This document shows, in pieces, positions 17,354 through 24,961 of a stretch of DNA of 64,000 nt. Origin of the DNA: Streptomyces sp. MUM 2J (GTDB lineage: Bacteria > Actinomycetota > Actinomycetes > Streptomycetales > Streptomycetaceae). Within the stretch, counting starts at the first letter, position 1. The number at the start of each line of letters is the position of its first letter. Both the position numbers and the translations under genes were made by a program. The stretch covers positions 62,001 through 126,000 of the forward strand of contig NZ_JADWYM010000006.1 of assembly GCF_022414535.1 (NCBI RefSeq), written 5' to 3'. Below the pieces are notes generated by a model that had not been told where the DNA came from, ran no database searches, and was given only the letters and a program-made list of their open reading frames with translations.

Positions 17354-17812
17354 TCAGCTGCCGTGAGGATCCTCGCCGCGCTCCTTGCGGCGCAGTTCCT
17401 CCTCGCGGCGGCGCAGGTCGGCCTCCCACCGCTTCAGCAGTTCGTCGTCCTTCTCGTTCCCCTCCCCCTTGTCCCCCTTGTCCCCCTTGGCGTCCTTGGC
17501 GTCCTTGTCCTTCTTGTTCCCCTCCTTGAGGGAGTTCAGGAACGCGGGGTTGTCGTCGGGGGCGACCCAGGCCGTGCGGTGGTTGCGGTGCCCCTCGGTG
17601 GGCGTGGAGCCGTTCGCCGGGCGCGGGCCGCGGTTCCGGCCGGCCACCAGCCAGGCGATCGGGCCGACCAGCACCTCGCCGAAGAGCAGGATGATGATCA
17701 CCCACACGACCTTGGGCAGTCCGCGCACCTCCTCCTCGGGCGTGTTCAGGCAGTCGACGAACGCGTAGATCCACAGCGCCAGCACCAGCAGGAACGGCAG
17801 ATACCTGAGCAT
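17354..17812 (-). CDS. PLDc_N domain membrane protein
   Basis: A 152-residue protein whose first 60 residues match the phospholipase-D nuclease N-terminal (PLDc_N) family: two membrane helices (YLPFLLVLALWIYAFVDC and VVWVIIILLFGEVLVGPIAW) followed by LVAGRNRG. The family takes its name from its occurrence ahead of PLD domains, but here no PLD domain follows. Instead there is a polar tail with a Lys/Asp/Gly repeat (KDKDAKDAKGDKGDKG) and an Arg/Glu-rich coiled-coil-like end. The ATG at 17812 is divergent from mqnL, 88 bp away. The role is unknown. Confidence 0.75.
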   Translation of the reverse strand: MLRYLPFLLVLALWIYAFVDCLNTPEEEVRGLPKVVWVIIILLFGEVLVGPIAWLVAGRNRGPRPANGSTPTEGHRNHRTAWVAPDDNPAFLNSLKEGNKKDKDAKDAKGDKGDKGEGNEKDDELLKRWEADLRRREEELRRKERGEDPHGS

Positions 17813-17899
17813 GGACGGGTGATCCCCCAGCAGACGGCGTGGGGCGTGCGACGGCCCCGGTGACGGGGCCAGAGTAGTCCGTGCCGGATACTGGGACGC

Positions 17900-19357
17900 A
17901 TGGCTTACGACGATCTTCGTTCCCTTCTGCGGGCACTGGAACGCGAAGGCGACCTCAAGCGCGTCAGGACCGAGGTCGATCCGTACCTGGAGGTCGGGGA
18001 GATCGTCGACCGCGTGCAGAAGTCCGGCGGTCCGGCGCTGCTCTTCGAGAACGTCCGCGGCTCCGCCATGCCCCTGGCGATGAACGTCTTCGGCACCGAC
18101 CGCCGCCTGCTCAAGGCACTGGGCCTGAAGTCGTACGGCGAGATCTCCGACCGGATCGGCGGGTTGCTGAAGCCCGAGCTGCCGCACGGGTTCGTCGGTG
18201 TCCGCGAGGCCTTCGGCAAACTCGGCGCGATGGCGCACGTCCCACCGAAGAAGGTCAAGCCCGACAACGCCCCCGTGCAGGAGGTCGTCCTCCACGGCGA
18301 CGAGGTCGACCTGGAGGCCCTGCCCGCCCTGTTCACCTGGCCCAAGGACGGCGGTTCCTTCTTCAACCTGGGACTCACCCACACCAAGGACCCGGAGACC
18401 GGGGTCCGCAACCTGGGCCTCTACCGGCTCCAGCGCCACGACAAGCGCACCATCGGCATGCACTGGCAGATCCACAAGGACAGCCGCAACCACTACCAGG
18501 TGGCCGCCCGCAGGGGCGAGCGGCTGCCGGTCGCGATCGCCTTCGGCTGCCCGCCCGCCGTCACCTACGCCTCCACCGCCCCGCTGCCCGGTGACATCGA
18601 CGAGTACCTGTTCGCCGGGTTCGTCGCGGGCAAGCGGATCGAGATGGTCGACTGCAAGACCGTGCCTCTGCAGGTGCCGGCACAGGCCGAGGTCGTCCTG
18701 GAGGGCTGGCTGGAGCCCGGAGAGATGCTGCCGGAGGGGCCTTTCGGCGACCACACCGGCTTCTACACGCCGCAGGAGCCGTTCCCCGCCCTGCGCATCG
18801 ACTGCGTGACCATGCGGCGCCGTCCGCTGCTCCAGTCGATCGTCGTGGGCAGGCCCCCCACGGAGGACGGGCCCCTCGGCCGCGCCACGGAACGCTTCTT
18901 CCTCCCCCTGCTGAAGATCATCGTCCCGGACATCGTGGACTACCACCTGCCCGAGGCCGGCGGCTTCCACAACTGCGCGATCGTCTCGATCGACAAGAAG
19001 TACCCCAAGCACGCCCAGAAGACGATGCACGCCGTCTGGGGGGCACACATGATGTCCCTGACCAAGCTCGTCGTCGTGGTCGACGCCGACTGCGACGTGC
19101 ACGATCTGCACGAGGTGGCGTGGCGGGCCCTCGGCAACACCGACTACGCCCGCGACCTCACCGTCGTCGAAGGTCCCGTCGACCACCTCGACCACGCCTC
19201 CTACCAGCAGTTCTGGGGAGGCAAGGCGGGTATCGACGCCACCCGGAAGTGGCCCGAGGAGGGCTACACGCGCGACGGGGGCTGGCCCGACATGGTGGAG
19301 TCCGACCCGGCGACGGCGGCCCTGGTGGACCGCCGGTGGAAGGAGTACGGCCTGTGA
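17900..19357 (+). CDS. mqnL: UbiD-family decarboxylase of menaquinone biosynthesis
   Basis: The 485-residue length and motifs (AYDDLRSLLRALEREGDL start, ENVRGSAMPLAMNVFG, the conserved FGCPPAVTYAS and an E-L-P-E-G-P-F-G-like segment near residue 280) are those of UbiD decarboxylases, which use prenylated FMN. In the futalosine route this enzyme removes the ring carboxylate of the 1,4-dihydroxy-6-naphthoate-derived intermediate. The adjacent prenyltransferase (GTGA overlap) and UbiX-like flavin prenyltransferase make up the late-step set MqnL, MqnP and MqnM. The ATG at 17900 follows a weak GGGACG. Confidence 0.92.
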   Translation: MAYDDLRSLLRALEREGDLKRVRTEVDPYLEVGEIVDRVQKSGGPALLFENVRGSAMPLAMNVFGTDRRLLKALGLKSYGEISDRIGGLLKPELPHGFVGVREAFGKLGAMAHVPPKKVKPDNAPVQEVVLHGDEVDLEALPALFTWPKDGGSFFNLGLTHTKDPETGVRNLGLYRLQRHDKRTIGMHWQIHKDSRNHYQVAARRGERLPVAIAFGCPPAVTYASTAPLPGDIDEYLFAGFVAGKRIEMVDCKTVPLQVPAQAEVVLEGWLEPGEMLPEGPFGDHTGFYTPQEPFPALRIDCVTMRRRPLLQSIVVGRPPTEDGPLGRATERFFLPLLKIIVPDIVDYHLPEAGGFHNCAIVSIDKKYPKHAQKTMHAVWGAHMMSLTKLVVVVDADCDVHDLHEVAWRALGNTDYARDLTVVEGPVDHLDHASYQQFWGGKAGIDATRKWPEEGYTRDGGWPDMVESDPATAALVDRRWKEYGL

Positions 19358-20256
19358 GCTCGGCGTCCGCTGCCATCCCCCAGCCGGGTCGCACCAAGGC
19401 GTTCCTGCGGCTGGTGATGATCGAACACTCGGTGTTCGCGCTCCCCTTCGCCTACATCGCCGCGCTCACCGCGATGTTCCAGCTGGACCGCAACATCCAC
19501 TGGGGCCGGCTGCTGCTGGTCACCGTCTGCATGGTGGGCCTGCGGACCTTCGCCATGGCGGTCAACCGGATCATCGACCGGGAGATCGACGCGCGGAACC
19601 CGCGCACCGCGCAGCGCGAGCTGGTCACCGGCGCGATGTCGGTGCGGCACGCCTGGACCGGCGCGCTGATCGCCCTCGTGGTCTTCCTCGTCTCCGCGGC
19701 CCTGCTCAACCCGCTCTGCCTCGCCCTGGCCCCCGTCGCGGTGATCCCGATGGTGGTCTACCCCTACGGGAAACGCTTCACGAACTACCCCCAGGCCATC
19801 CTCGGCCTGGCCCAGGCCATGGGCCCGATCGGCGGCTGGCTGGCCGTCACCGGCACCTGGTCCTGGGACGCGGTGATCCTCGGGCTCGCGGTCGGCGTCT
19901 GGATCGGCGGCTTCGACCTGATCTACGCGTGCCAGGACGTCGAGACCGACCGCGAGACCGGCGTCCTGTCGGTCCCGGCCCGGTTCGGCGTGCCGGCGGC
20001 GATCCGGGGCGCGCGCGTCTGCCACGCCGTGACCACGATCCTGCTCGCCTGGTACGGGCTGGCCACCGGCGCCGGCGCCTTCTACTGGCTCGGCCTGCTG
20101 GTCGTCGCCGGCGCGTTCCTCTACGAGCACACCATCGTCCGCCCGCACGACCTGTCGAGGCTGAACCGGGCGTTCTTCTCCGTCAACGGCTTCATCGGCA
20201 TTGCCCTGTTCGTGTGCGCGCTGCTGGACCTGCTGGTGCGCGGACTCACGGTCTGA
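19354..20256 (+). CDS. mqnP: UbiA-like prenyltransferase of menaquinone biosynthesis
   Basis: A 300-residue polytopic membrane enzyme with eight or nine helices. The first Asp-rich motif is NRIIDREIDARNP (N71, D75, D79) and the second is YACQDVETDRETG near residue 195, both typical of UbiA-type aromatic prenyltransferases that bind polyprenyl diphosphate through Mg. It attaches the polyprenyl tail to the dihydroxynaphthoate acid in the futalosine pathway. The GTG at 19354 overlaps the mqnL stop by 4 bases, so translation is coupled. Confidence 0.92.
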   Translation: MSSASAAIPQPGRTKAFLRLVMIEHSVFALPFAYIAALTAMFQLDRNIHWGRLLLVTVCMVGLRTFAMAVNRIIDREIDARNPRTAQRELVTGAMSVRHAWTGALIALVVFLVSAALLNPLCLALAPVAVIPMVVYPYGKRFTNYPQAILGLAQAMGPIGGWLAVTGTWSWDAVILGLAVGVWIGGFDLIYACQDVETDRETGVLSVPARFGVPAAIRGARVCHAVTTILLAWYGLATGAGAFYWLGLLVVAGAFLYEHTIVRPHDLSRLNRAFFSVNGFIGIALFVCALLDLLVRGLTV

Positions 20257-20287
20257 ACCATCAGAGCTGACAGATAGGCTCGACACC

Positions 20288-20962
20288 ATGAAACCAGGAC
20301 AGACGCAGCGCGCGCCTTGGATCGTGGGGGTGTCCGGAGCGTCCGGTACGCCGTACGCGGCGGCGGTGCTGCGGGCCCTGCTCGCCGCAGGCGAGAGCGT
20401 CGACCTGGTGGTCAGCCGGGCCTCACGGCTCACCCTGCTGGACGAGACCGGCATCCCCTTCCGGGACGCGCACTGGGAGGACGACCTGCGGGCATGGCTG
20501 GCCCGCGGGGCGGACGGCAAACCGGACACCTTCGACACGGACCTGAGCGGCGTGCGGTACTGGAACGCCGGGGATCTCGCCGCGGGGCCCTCGTCCGGCT
20601 CGTACGCCACCCGGGGGATGATCGTCGTCCCCGCCTCCACCGCCTGCGTCGCCGGTGTCGCCCTCGGACTGTCCAAGGACCTCCTCCAGCGGGCCGCCTC
20701 CGTCACCCTCAAGGAGCGGCGCCGGCTGGTCGTGGCCGTGCGGGAGACCCCTCTCGACGGGCGGACACTGCGCCATCTGGTGACACTGGACGACGCGGGC
20801 GCGAGTGTCGTGCCCGCCTCGCCGGCCTTCTACGCGGGCGCGACCCACATCCAGGACCTGGTGGACTTCGTCGCCGGGCGCGTCCTGGACGCGGCGGGCG
20901 TCCCGCACGGCCTGTACCGCCGGTGGGAGGGCGAGCTGGGCGGCGGAACCCGCAGCTCATGA
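20288..20962 (+). CDS. mqnM: UbiX-like flavin prenyltransferase
   Basis: A 224-residue flavoprotein of the UbiX/Pad family that makes the prenylated FMN needed by UbiD enzymes, here most likely MqnL two genes upstream. The FMN-binding GVSGASGTPYA motif is at the N terminus, followed by SGSYATRGMIVVPASTA and the RRLVVAVRETPL stretch. The ATG at 20288 lacks a ribosome binding site; TAGGCT, a good -10 element, lies 7 bases upstream, so a leaderless transcript is possible even though mqnP ends only 31 bases before. Confidence 0.92.
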   Translation: MKPGQTQRAPWIVGVSGASGTPYAAAVLRALLAAGESVDLVVSRASRLTLLDETGIPFRDAHWEDDLRAWLARGADGKPDTFDTDLSGVRYWNAGDLAAGPSSGSYATRGMIVVPASTACVAGVALGLSKDLLQRAASVTLKERRRLVVAVRETPLDGRTLRHLVTLDDAGASVVPASPAFYAGATHIQDLVDFVAGRVLDAAGVPHGLYRRWEGELGGGTRSS

Positions 20963-21048
20963 GCCCCGTCAGGACAGCGCGCCGCACAGCGGCCCGCAGG
21001 AACCCCTCAGACCCCTTCACCCCTTTTCAGCGGAAGGCTTCGAATCGC

Positions 21049-21504
21049 ATGGACGCGGTGGACAGGCAGCTCATCCAGGCCCTGAGAGAGAACGGCCGGG
21101 CCTCCTACGCGGAGCTGGGACGCCTCGTCGGCCTGTCGGGGCCCAGCGTCACCGACCGCATCAACCGACTGGAGGCGGCGGGCGTCATCACCGGCTACCG
21201 CGCCACCGTCGACGCCGCCTCGCTCGGCCTCGGCGTCATCGCCCTCATCGGCATCTCCCTGTCCGACGCCGCCGACCACGAGGACGTGGCCGGCCGGATG
21301 AAGGACTTCACCGAGATCGAGGACTGCTGGTTCATCGCCGGCGACGACTCGTACATGCTCAAGGTGCGCGCCCCGGACGTGGACGGCCTGGAGCGGATCA
21401 TCCGCCGGCTGTCCGGGACCAAGGGCATCTCGCGCACACGCACCACGATCGTGCTCTCCACGAAGTGGGAGAACCGCGTGGGTGAGCTGCCGGAAGAGGT
21501 CTAG
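21049..21504 (+). CDS. Lrp/AsnC family transcriptional regulator
   Basis: A 151-residue regulator with an N-terminal helix-turn-helix (DRQLIQALRENGRASYAELG then SGPSVTDRINRLEAAGVI) and a C-terminal RAM domain of beta-alpha-beta strands ending in an STKW segment. Such proteins form octamers and respond to small effectors, often amino acids. The ATG at 21049 follows GGAAGG by 11 bases. It sits between mqnM and mqnE, so it may control menaquinone genes, but no operator is evident. Confidence 0.88.
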   Translation: MDAVDRQLIQALRENGRASYAELGRLVGLSGPSVTDRINRLEAAGVITGYRATVDAASLGLGVIALIGISLSDAADHEDVAGRMKDFTEIEDCWFIAGDDSYMLKVRAPDVDGLERIIRRLSGTKGISRTRTTIVLSTKWENRVGELPEEV

Positions 21505-21584
21505 GACGCGGGCCGTACGGCGGTGCCGGGCCCCGCAAGGCGGGGGAGTACGGTGGGCGGAGCTGTCGGAGAAAGGTTGTGGGC

Positions 21585-22748
21585 ATGGACGTCGGGCTCA
21601 AGCGCGAGCTGGAGGAGAAGGTCCGTTCCGGTGAGCGGCTGACCCGCGAGGACGGCATCGCGCTGTACGAGTCCGACGACCTGGCCTGGCTGGGCGGGCT
21701 GGCGCACGAGGTGCGGACGCGGCTCAACGGCGACGTCGTGCACTTCAACGTCAACCGGCACCTGAACATGACCAACGTGTGCACGGCCTCCTGCGCGTAC
21801 TGCTCCTTCCAGCGCAAGCCCGGTGAGAAGGACGCGTACACGATGCGCATCGAGGAGGCCGTGAAGCTGGCCCGGTCGATGGAGTCGGAGCACCTCACCG
21901 AACTCCACATCGTCAACGGCCTGCACCCGAACCTGCCGTGGCGCTACTACCCCCGCTCGCTGCGGGAGCTGAAGGCCGCGCTGCCGAACGTGTCGCTGAA
22001 GGCGTTCACGGCGACGGAGATCCACCACTTCGAGACGATCAGCGGCCTGTCCGCCTCCGAGATCCTCGACGAGCTGATCGACGCGGGCCTGGAGTCCCTC
22101 ACCGGCGGCGGCGCGGAGATCTTCGACTGGGAGGTCCGTGAGCACATCGTGGACCACCGCACCCACTGGGAGGACTGGTCGCGGATCCACCGCCTGGCGC
22201 ACGAGAAGGGTCTGAAGACCCCGTGCACCATGCTGTACGGCCACATCGAGGAGCCGCGGCACCGCGTCGACCACGTGCTGCGCCTGCGGGAGCTCCAGGA
22301 CGAGACCGGCGGCTTCCAGGTCTTCATCCCGCTGCGCTACCAGCACGACTTCGTCGACATGCAGGACGGCAAGGTCCGCAACCGCCTCCAGGCGCGCACC
22401 CGGATGGCGACCGGTGCGGAGGCGCTGAAGACGTTCGCGGTCTCGCGTCTGCTCTTCGACAACGTCCCGCACGTCAAGGTCTTCTGGGTGATGCACGGCG
22501 TCCAGACCGCCCAGCTGGCCCTCCAGCACGGTGCCGACGACATGGACGGCTCGGTCGTCGAATACAAGATCACTCACGATGCCGACAACTTCGGCACGCC
22601 GAACAAGCTGACCCGCGAGGACCTGCTGGAGCTGATCCGGGACGCCGGCTTCCGTCCCGTGGAGCGCAACACGCGGTACGAGGTCATCCGTGCGTACGAG
22701 GGTGCCGACCCGCAGCGCAGGGAGTCGCCGCAGCCGATGCGGGTGTGA
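21585..22748 (+). CDS. mqnE: Aminofutalosine synthase (radical SAM)
   Basis: A 387-residue radical SAM enzyme. The [4Fe-4S] motif is C66-x3-C70-x2-C73 within NVCTASCAYCSF. It joins 3-[(1-carboxyvinyl)oxy]benzoate to the adenosyl moiety of SAM to give 6-amino-6-deoxyfutalosine, the second step of the futalosine menaquinone route. ELHIVNGLHPNLPW and GGGAEIFDWEVR are typical of the MqnE/MqnC group, and the separate mqnC-type gene at 31302 makes this copy MqnE. The ATG at 21585 follows GAGAAAGG with good spacing; GTG 21579 is too close. Confidence 0.94.
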   Translation: MDVGLKRELEEKVRSGERLTREDGIALYESDDLAWLGGLAHEVRTRLNGDVVHFNVNRHLNMTNVCTASCAYCSFQRKPGEKDAYTMRIEEAVKLARSMESEHLTELHIVNGLHPNLPWRYYPRSLRELKAALPNVSLKAFTATEIHHFETISGLSASEILDELIDAGLESLTGGGAEIFDWEVREHIVDHRTHWEDWSRIHRLAHEKGLKTPCTMLYGHIEEPRHRVDHVLRLRELQDETGGFQVFIPLRYQHDFVDMQDGKVRNRLQARTRMATGAEALKTFAVSRLLFDNVPHVKVFWVMHGVQTAQLALQHGADDMDGSVVEYKITHDADNFGTPNKLTREDLLELIRDAGFRPVERNTRYEVIRAYEGADPQRRESPQPMRV

Positions 22749-22798
22749 CTCCTCCCGGCCCGCGGTCCGCGTCCTCGCGTAATGACTACGATGGCCAC

Positions 22799-23323
22799 AT
22801 GCCCCTTACTTTCGCGCTCGATCCGGCCGTCACCCCCGATCTGCGCGACGGGATCCTCGACCTGTGGGTCGATGTCACCCGCGCGGGCGGCGCCGTCGGG
22901 TTCGTGCCCCCGGTGACCCGCGAGGAGATCCGGCCCGAGCTGGTGCGGCACCTCGTGGCGATGGCCCAGGGCCGCAACCGGCTCCTCGTCGGGTTCGACG
23001 AGGAGGGCGCGGTGGCGGCGAGCGCCTTCCTCGGCCTCAACACCCACCGGCTCATGACGCACTGGGTGTGGCTGTACACCGTCATGGTGCACCCCCGGCT
23101 CCAGGGCAGGGGGCACGGCCGTGCCCTGCTGGCCGCAGCCGAGGGCGCGGCCCGTGGCTTCGGCGGCGTCGAGGCGATCCGGCTGACCTGCCGCGGCGGG
23201 GTCGGCCTGGAGCGGTTCTACGGGGCCTGCGGTTACAAGGAGGTCGGCCGGATCCCCGGCGCGATCCGCGTGGCGCCCGGCGACGACCGCGACGACGTGG
23301 TCATGCTCCTGCCGCTGGGCTGA
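22799..23323 (+). CDS. GNAT family N-acetyltransferase
   Basis: A 174-residue protein with the acetyl-CoA-binding core of GNAT enzymes: a strand (VWLYTVMVHPRLQGRGHGRAL, with the RGHGRA pyrophosphate loop) and the following helix, then GLERFYGACGYKEVGRI. The substrate is unknown. The ATG at 22799 has no ribosome binding site, but TACGAT lies 6 bases before it, a leaderless-type arrangement. It is 50 bp after mqnE with no evidence of co-function. Confidence 0.85.
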   Translation: MPLTFALDPAVTPDLRDGILDLWVDVTRAGGAVGFVPPVTREEIRPELVRHLVAMAQGRNRLLVGFDEEGAVAASAFLGLNTHRLMTHWVWLYTVMVHPRLQGRGHGRALLAAAEGAARGFGGVEAIRLTCRGGVGLERFYGACGYKEVGRIPGAIRVAPGDDRDDVVMLLPLG

Positions 23324-23399
23324 CACCCGCCGCCGTGATCCACCGGACGGCGTGCTTCACTGGACGTTGCCCCGTTTGGAATCGGAAGAGTGGATTGAG

Positions 23400-23696
23400 A
23401 TGCTCCGCTACACACTGATGCGACTCGGAGTCTTCGCGGGCTGCCTCGTGGTCGTCTGGGGCCTCGTCTACTCGGGCGTCGTCCCGCGTGGCCTCGGCTC
23501 CTCCAACGGCATGTGGATGGTCCTGCTGTCGATGGTGATCTCCGCACCGATCAGCTTCGTCGTGCTGCGCAAGGAGCGCGACCGGGCTTCGGAGCGGATC
23601 GTGCAGAGGGTGGACCGGGCCAAGGCCAACCTGGACGCCAACCGCAACCAGGAGGACCTGGCCGACGACACGGCCCGCGCCCAGGGGGCTTCGTAA
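23400..23696 (+). CDS. DUF4229 small membrane protein
   Basis: A 98-residue protein with two membrane helices (residues 8-25 and 36-55), followed by a charged cytoplasmic helix rich in Arg, Asp and Glu. The helix spacing and the FVVLRKERDRASERI segment match the actinobacterial DUF4229 family, which has no known function. The ATG at 23400 follows GGAAGAG by 9 bases. The TetR gene begins 13 bases after the stop. Confidence 0.75.
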   Translation: MLRYTLMRLGVFAGCLVVVWGLVYSGVVPRGLGSSNGMWMVLLSMVISAPISFVVLRKERDRASERIVQRVDRAKANLDANRNQEDLADDTARAQGAS

Positions 23697-23709
23697 CTAC
23701 CCTTGCCCC

Positions 23710-24390
23710 ATGGGTGCCGTGAAGACCAAGCGGATGCCGCGTGCCGTCCGTGAGCAGCAGATGCTGGACGCCGCCGTACGGATCTTCGCTCAGCGCGGGT
23801 ACACGGCCGCCTCGATGGACGACATCGCGGAACTGGCCGGTGTCTCCAAGCCGCTGGTCTACCTGTACCTGAACTCCAAGGAAGACCTCTTCTCGGCCGT
23901 CATCCGCCGCGAGGCCGGCGCCCTCACCGCGGCCGTGCGCGCGGCCGTCCACCCGGAGCGGACCGCCGACCGGCGCCTGTGGGACGGATTGCTGGCGTTC
24001 TTCACGCACACCGCCCGGCACCCCGACGCCTGGACCGTGCTGCATCTCCACGCCCGCACGCACGGCGAGCCCTTCGCCGCCGAGGTCGCGGCGATGCGGG
24101 CGGAGACCGTGGCCTTCGTGACGCAGCTCGTCGCGGCCGCCGCCCGTGACGAGGGCGCCCCCTGCTCGGGCGGGACCGGAAGCGGGGACACCCGGCGTGT
24201 CCGCCTGGCCGAGCAGGAGGTGGCCGGGATCGCCGAGGCGCTCGTCGGGGCCGCCGAGTCGCTGGCCGCCTGGGCCAACAGCGCCGGCCGGGTCACCGCC
24301 CGGCAGACGGCGGCCACGCTGATGAACGTCGCCTGGACGGGCCTCGGCGGCCTCGTGGCCGGCCGGAGCTGGTCGCCCCCGGCCGAGTGA
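23710..24390 (+). CDS. TetR family transcriptional regulator
   Basis: A 226-residue regulator. The N-terminal TetR helix-turn-helix is clear: REQQMLDAAVRIFAQRGYTA, SMDDIAELAGVSKPLVYLYL and NSKEDLFSAVI. The C-terminal helical domain would bind a small ligand, possibly an acyl-CoA given the downstream synthetase. TACCCT lies 6 bases before the ATG, a leaderless-type pattern. A palindrome of operator type sits 300 bp downstream over the promoter of the acyl-CoA synthetase gene and is its most likely local target. Confidence 0.9.
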   Translation: MGAVKTKRMPRAVREQQMLDAAVRIFAQRGYTAASMDDIAELAGVSKPLVYLYLNSKEDLFSAVIRREAGALTAAVRAAVHPERTADRRLWDGLLAFFTHTARHPDAWTVLHLHARTHGEPFAAEVAAMRAETVAFVTQLVAAAARDEGAPCSGGTGSGDTRRVRLAEQEVAGIAEALVGAAESLAAWANSAGRVTARQTAATLMNVAWTGLGGLVAGRSWSPPAE

Positions 24391-24405
24391 GGTCACTCCC
24401 CCGGC
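24381..24405 (+). terminator. Stem-loop at the end of the TetR gene
   Basis: GAGTGA and TCACTC pair around GG, with GGCC/GGCC outside the stem. The structure spans the TetR stop codon. It is a modest terminator candidate. The following 270 bases to the promoter at 24677 are GC-rich and show no supported gene. Confidence 0.35.
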
Positions 24406-24676
24406 CGGGTGGACGCGGCCGTGCCGGTCCCGCAGCTCGAACCGCCCGCCCCGCGTACGCCACTGTCGCCGGCCGCGGCACCGGGGTCCTGAACCGTGCC
24501 CGCACCGCTCCCGTTCGGGCGTGCCGTGCGCGGCGAGGCCGTGGGCCACACGGTCCACCGGGCGGGAGCGGGCAACGGCCGCGGGCGCGGTGGCGGGGTG
24601 GTGCGCGCCGCGGTGCCGGCGGGGGCCGGATGGCGGTCGGTCATGCCGGACGCCCCGTCCCCGCTGCGCGGGACTG

Positions 24677-24706
24677 CTGACCAAAGTCCTTACTCTGAAG
24701 TAAGGT
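24677..24706 (+). promoter_or_regulatory. Promoter with overlapping TetR-type palindromic operator
   Basis: A CTGACC -35-like element (24677-24682) and TAAGGT -10 (24701-24706) are 18 bases apart. A perfect palindrome CCTTACT-CTGA-AGTAAGG (24688-24705) covers the spacer and -10 box, the position expected for a repressor site. A TetR gene lies just upstream and a long-chain acyl-CoA synthetase gene downstream, so repression relieved by an acyl ligand is the natural reading. This is inference. Confidence 0.55.
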
Positions 24707-24722
24707 TACCGGAGGTAGGTCC

Positions 24723-24890
24723 ATGGTGCCGCAGCGGAACCACGCCCTGCGCGCACGTGCCCCGCATCAGCACGGAGGTTGCACGACCGCGGCTACCGGA
24801 ACCCTCCCGGAACCCGCACAACGTCCCCACAGGGGCGCCATACGGTCCCCTTCCCGGCCGACGGCACCCCCGTCCGGCCGCCACAGGTGA
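24723..24890 (+). CDS. Possible 55-codon leader ORF ahead of acyl-CoA synthetase
   Basis: An ATG at 24723 follows a strong GGAGG (24711-24715) right after the predicted transcription start. The frame encodes an Arg/Pro/His-rich 55-residue peptide with no family resemblance and ends at TGA 24888-24890, 71 bases before the synthetase start. It may be a regulatory leader peptide or a chance frame. Confidence 0.25.
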   Translation: MVPQRNHALRARAPHQHGGCTTAATGTLPEPAQRPHRGAIRSPSRPTAPPSGRHR

Positions 24891-24961
24891 ACACCCTGCC
24901 GCGCCGGAGACGTACGTCAGGCAACAAGCAGGTCCCGCGCTGCACGCCCCAGGAGCCGCCC

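Noticed and set aside
24393-24644. An 83-residue minus-strand frame divergent from the acyl-CoA synthetase promoter
   Set aside because: The product is Pro/Arg/Thr low-complexity, has no clear ribosome binding site and shows no family resemblance; GC-rich DNA gives such frames by chance.
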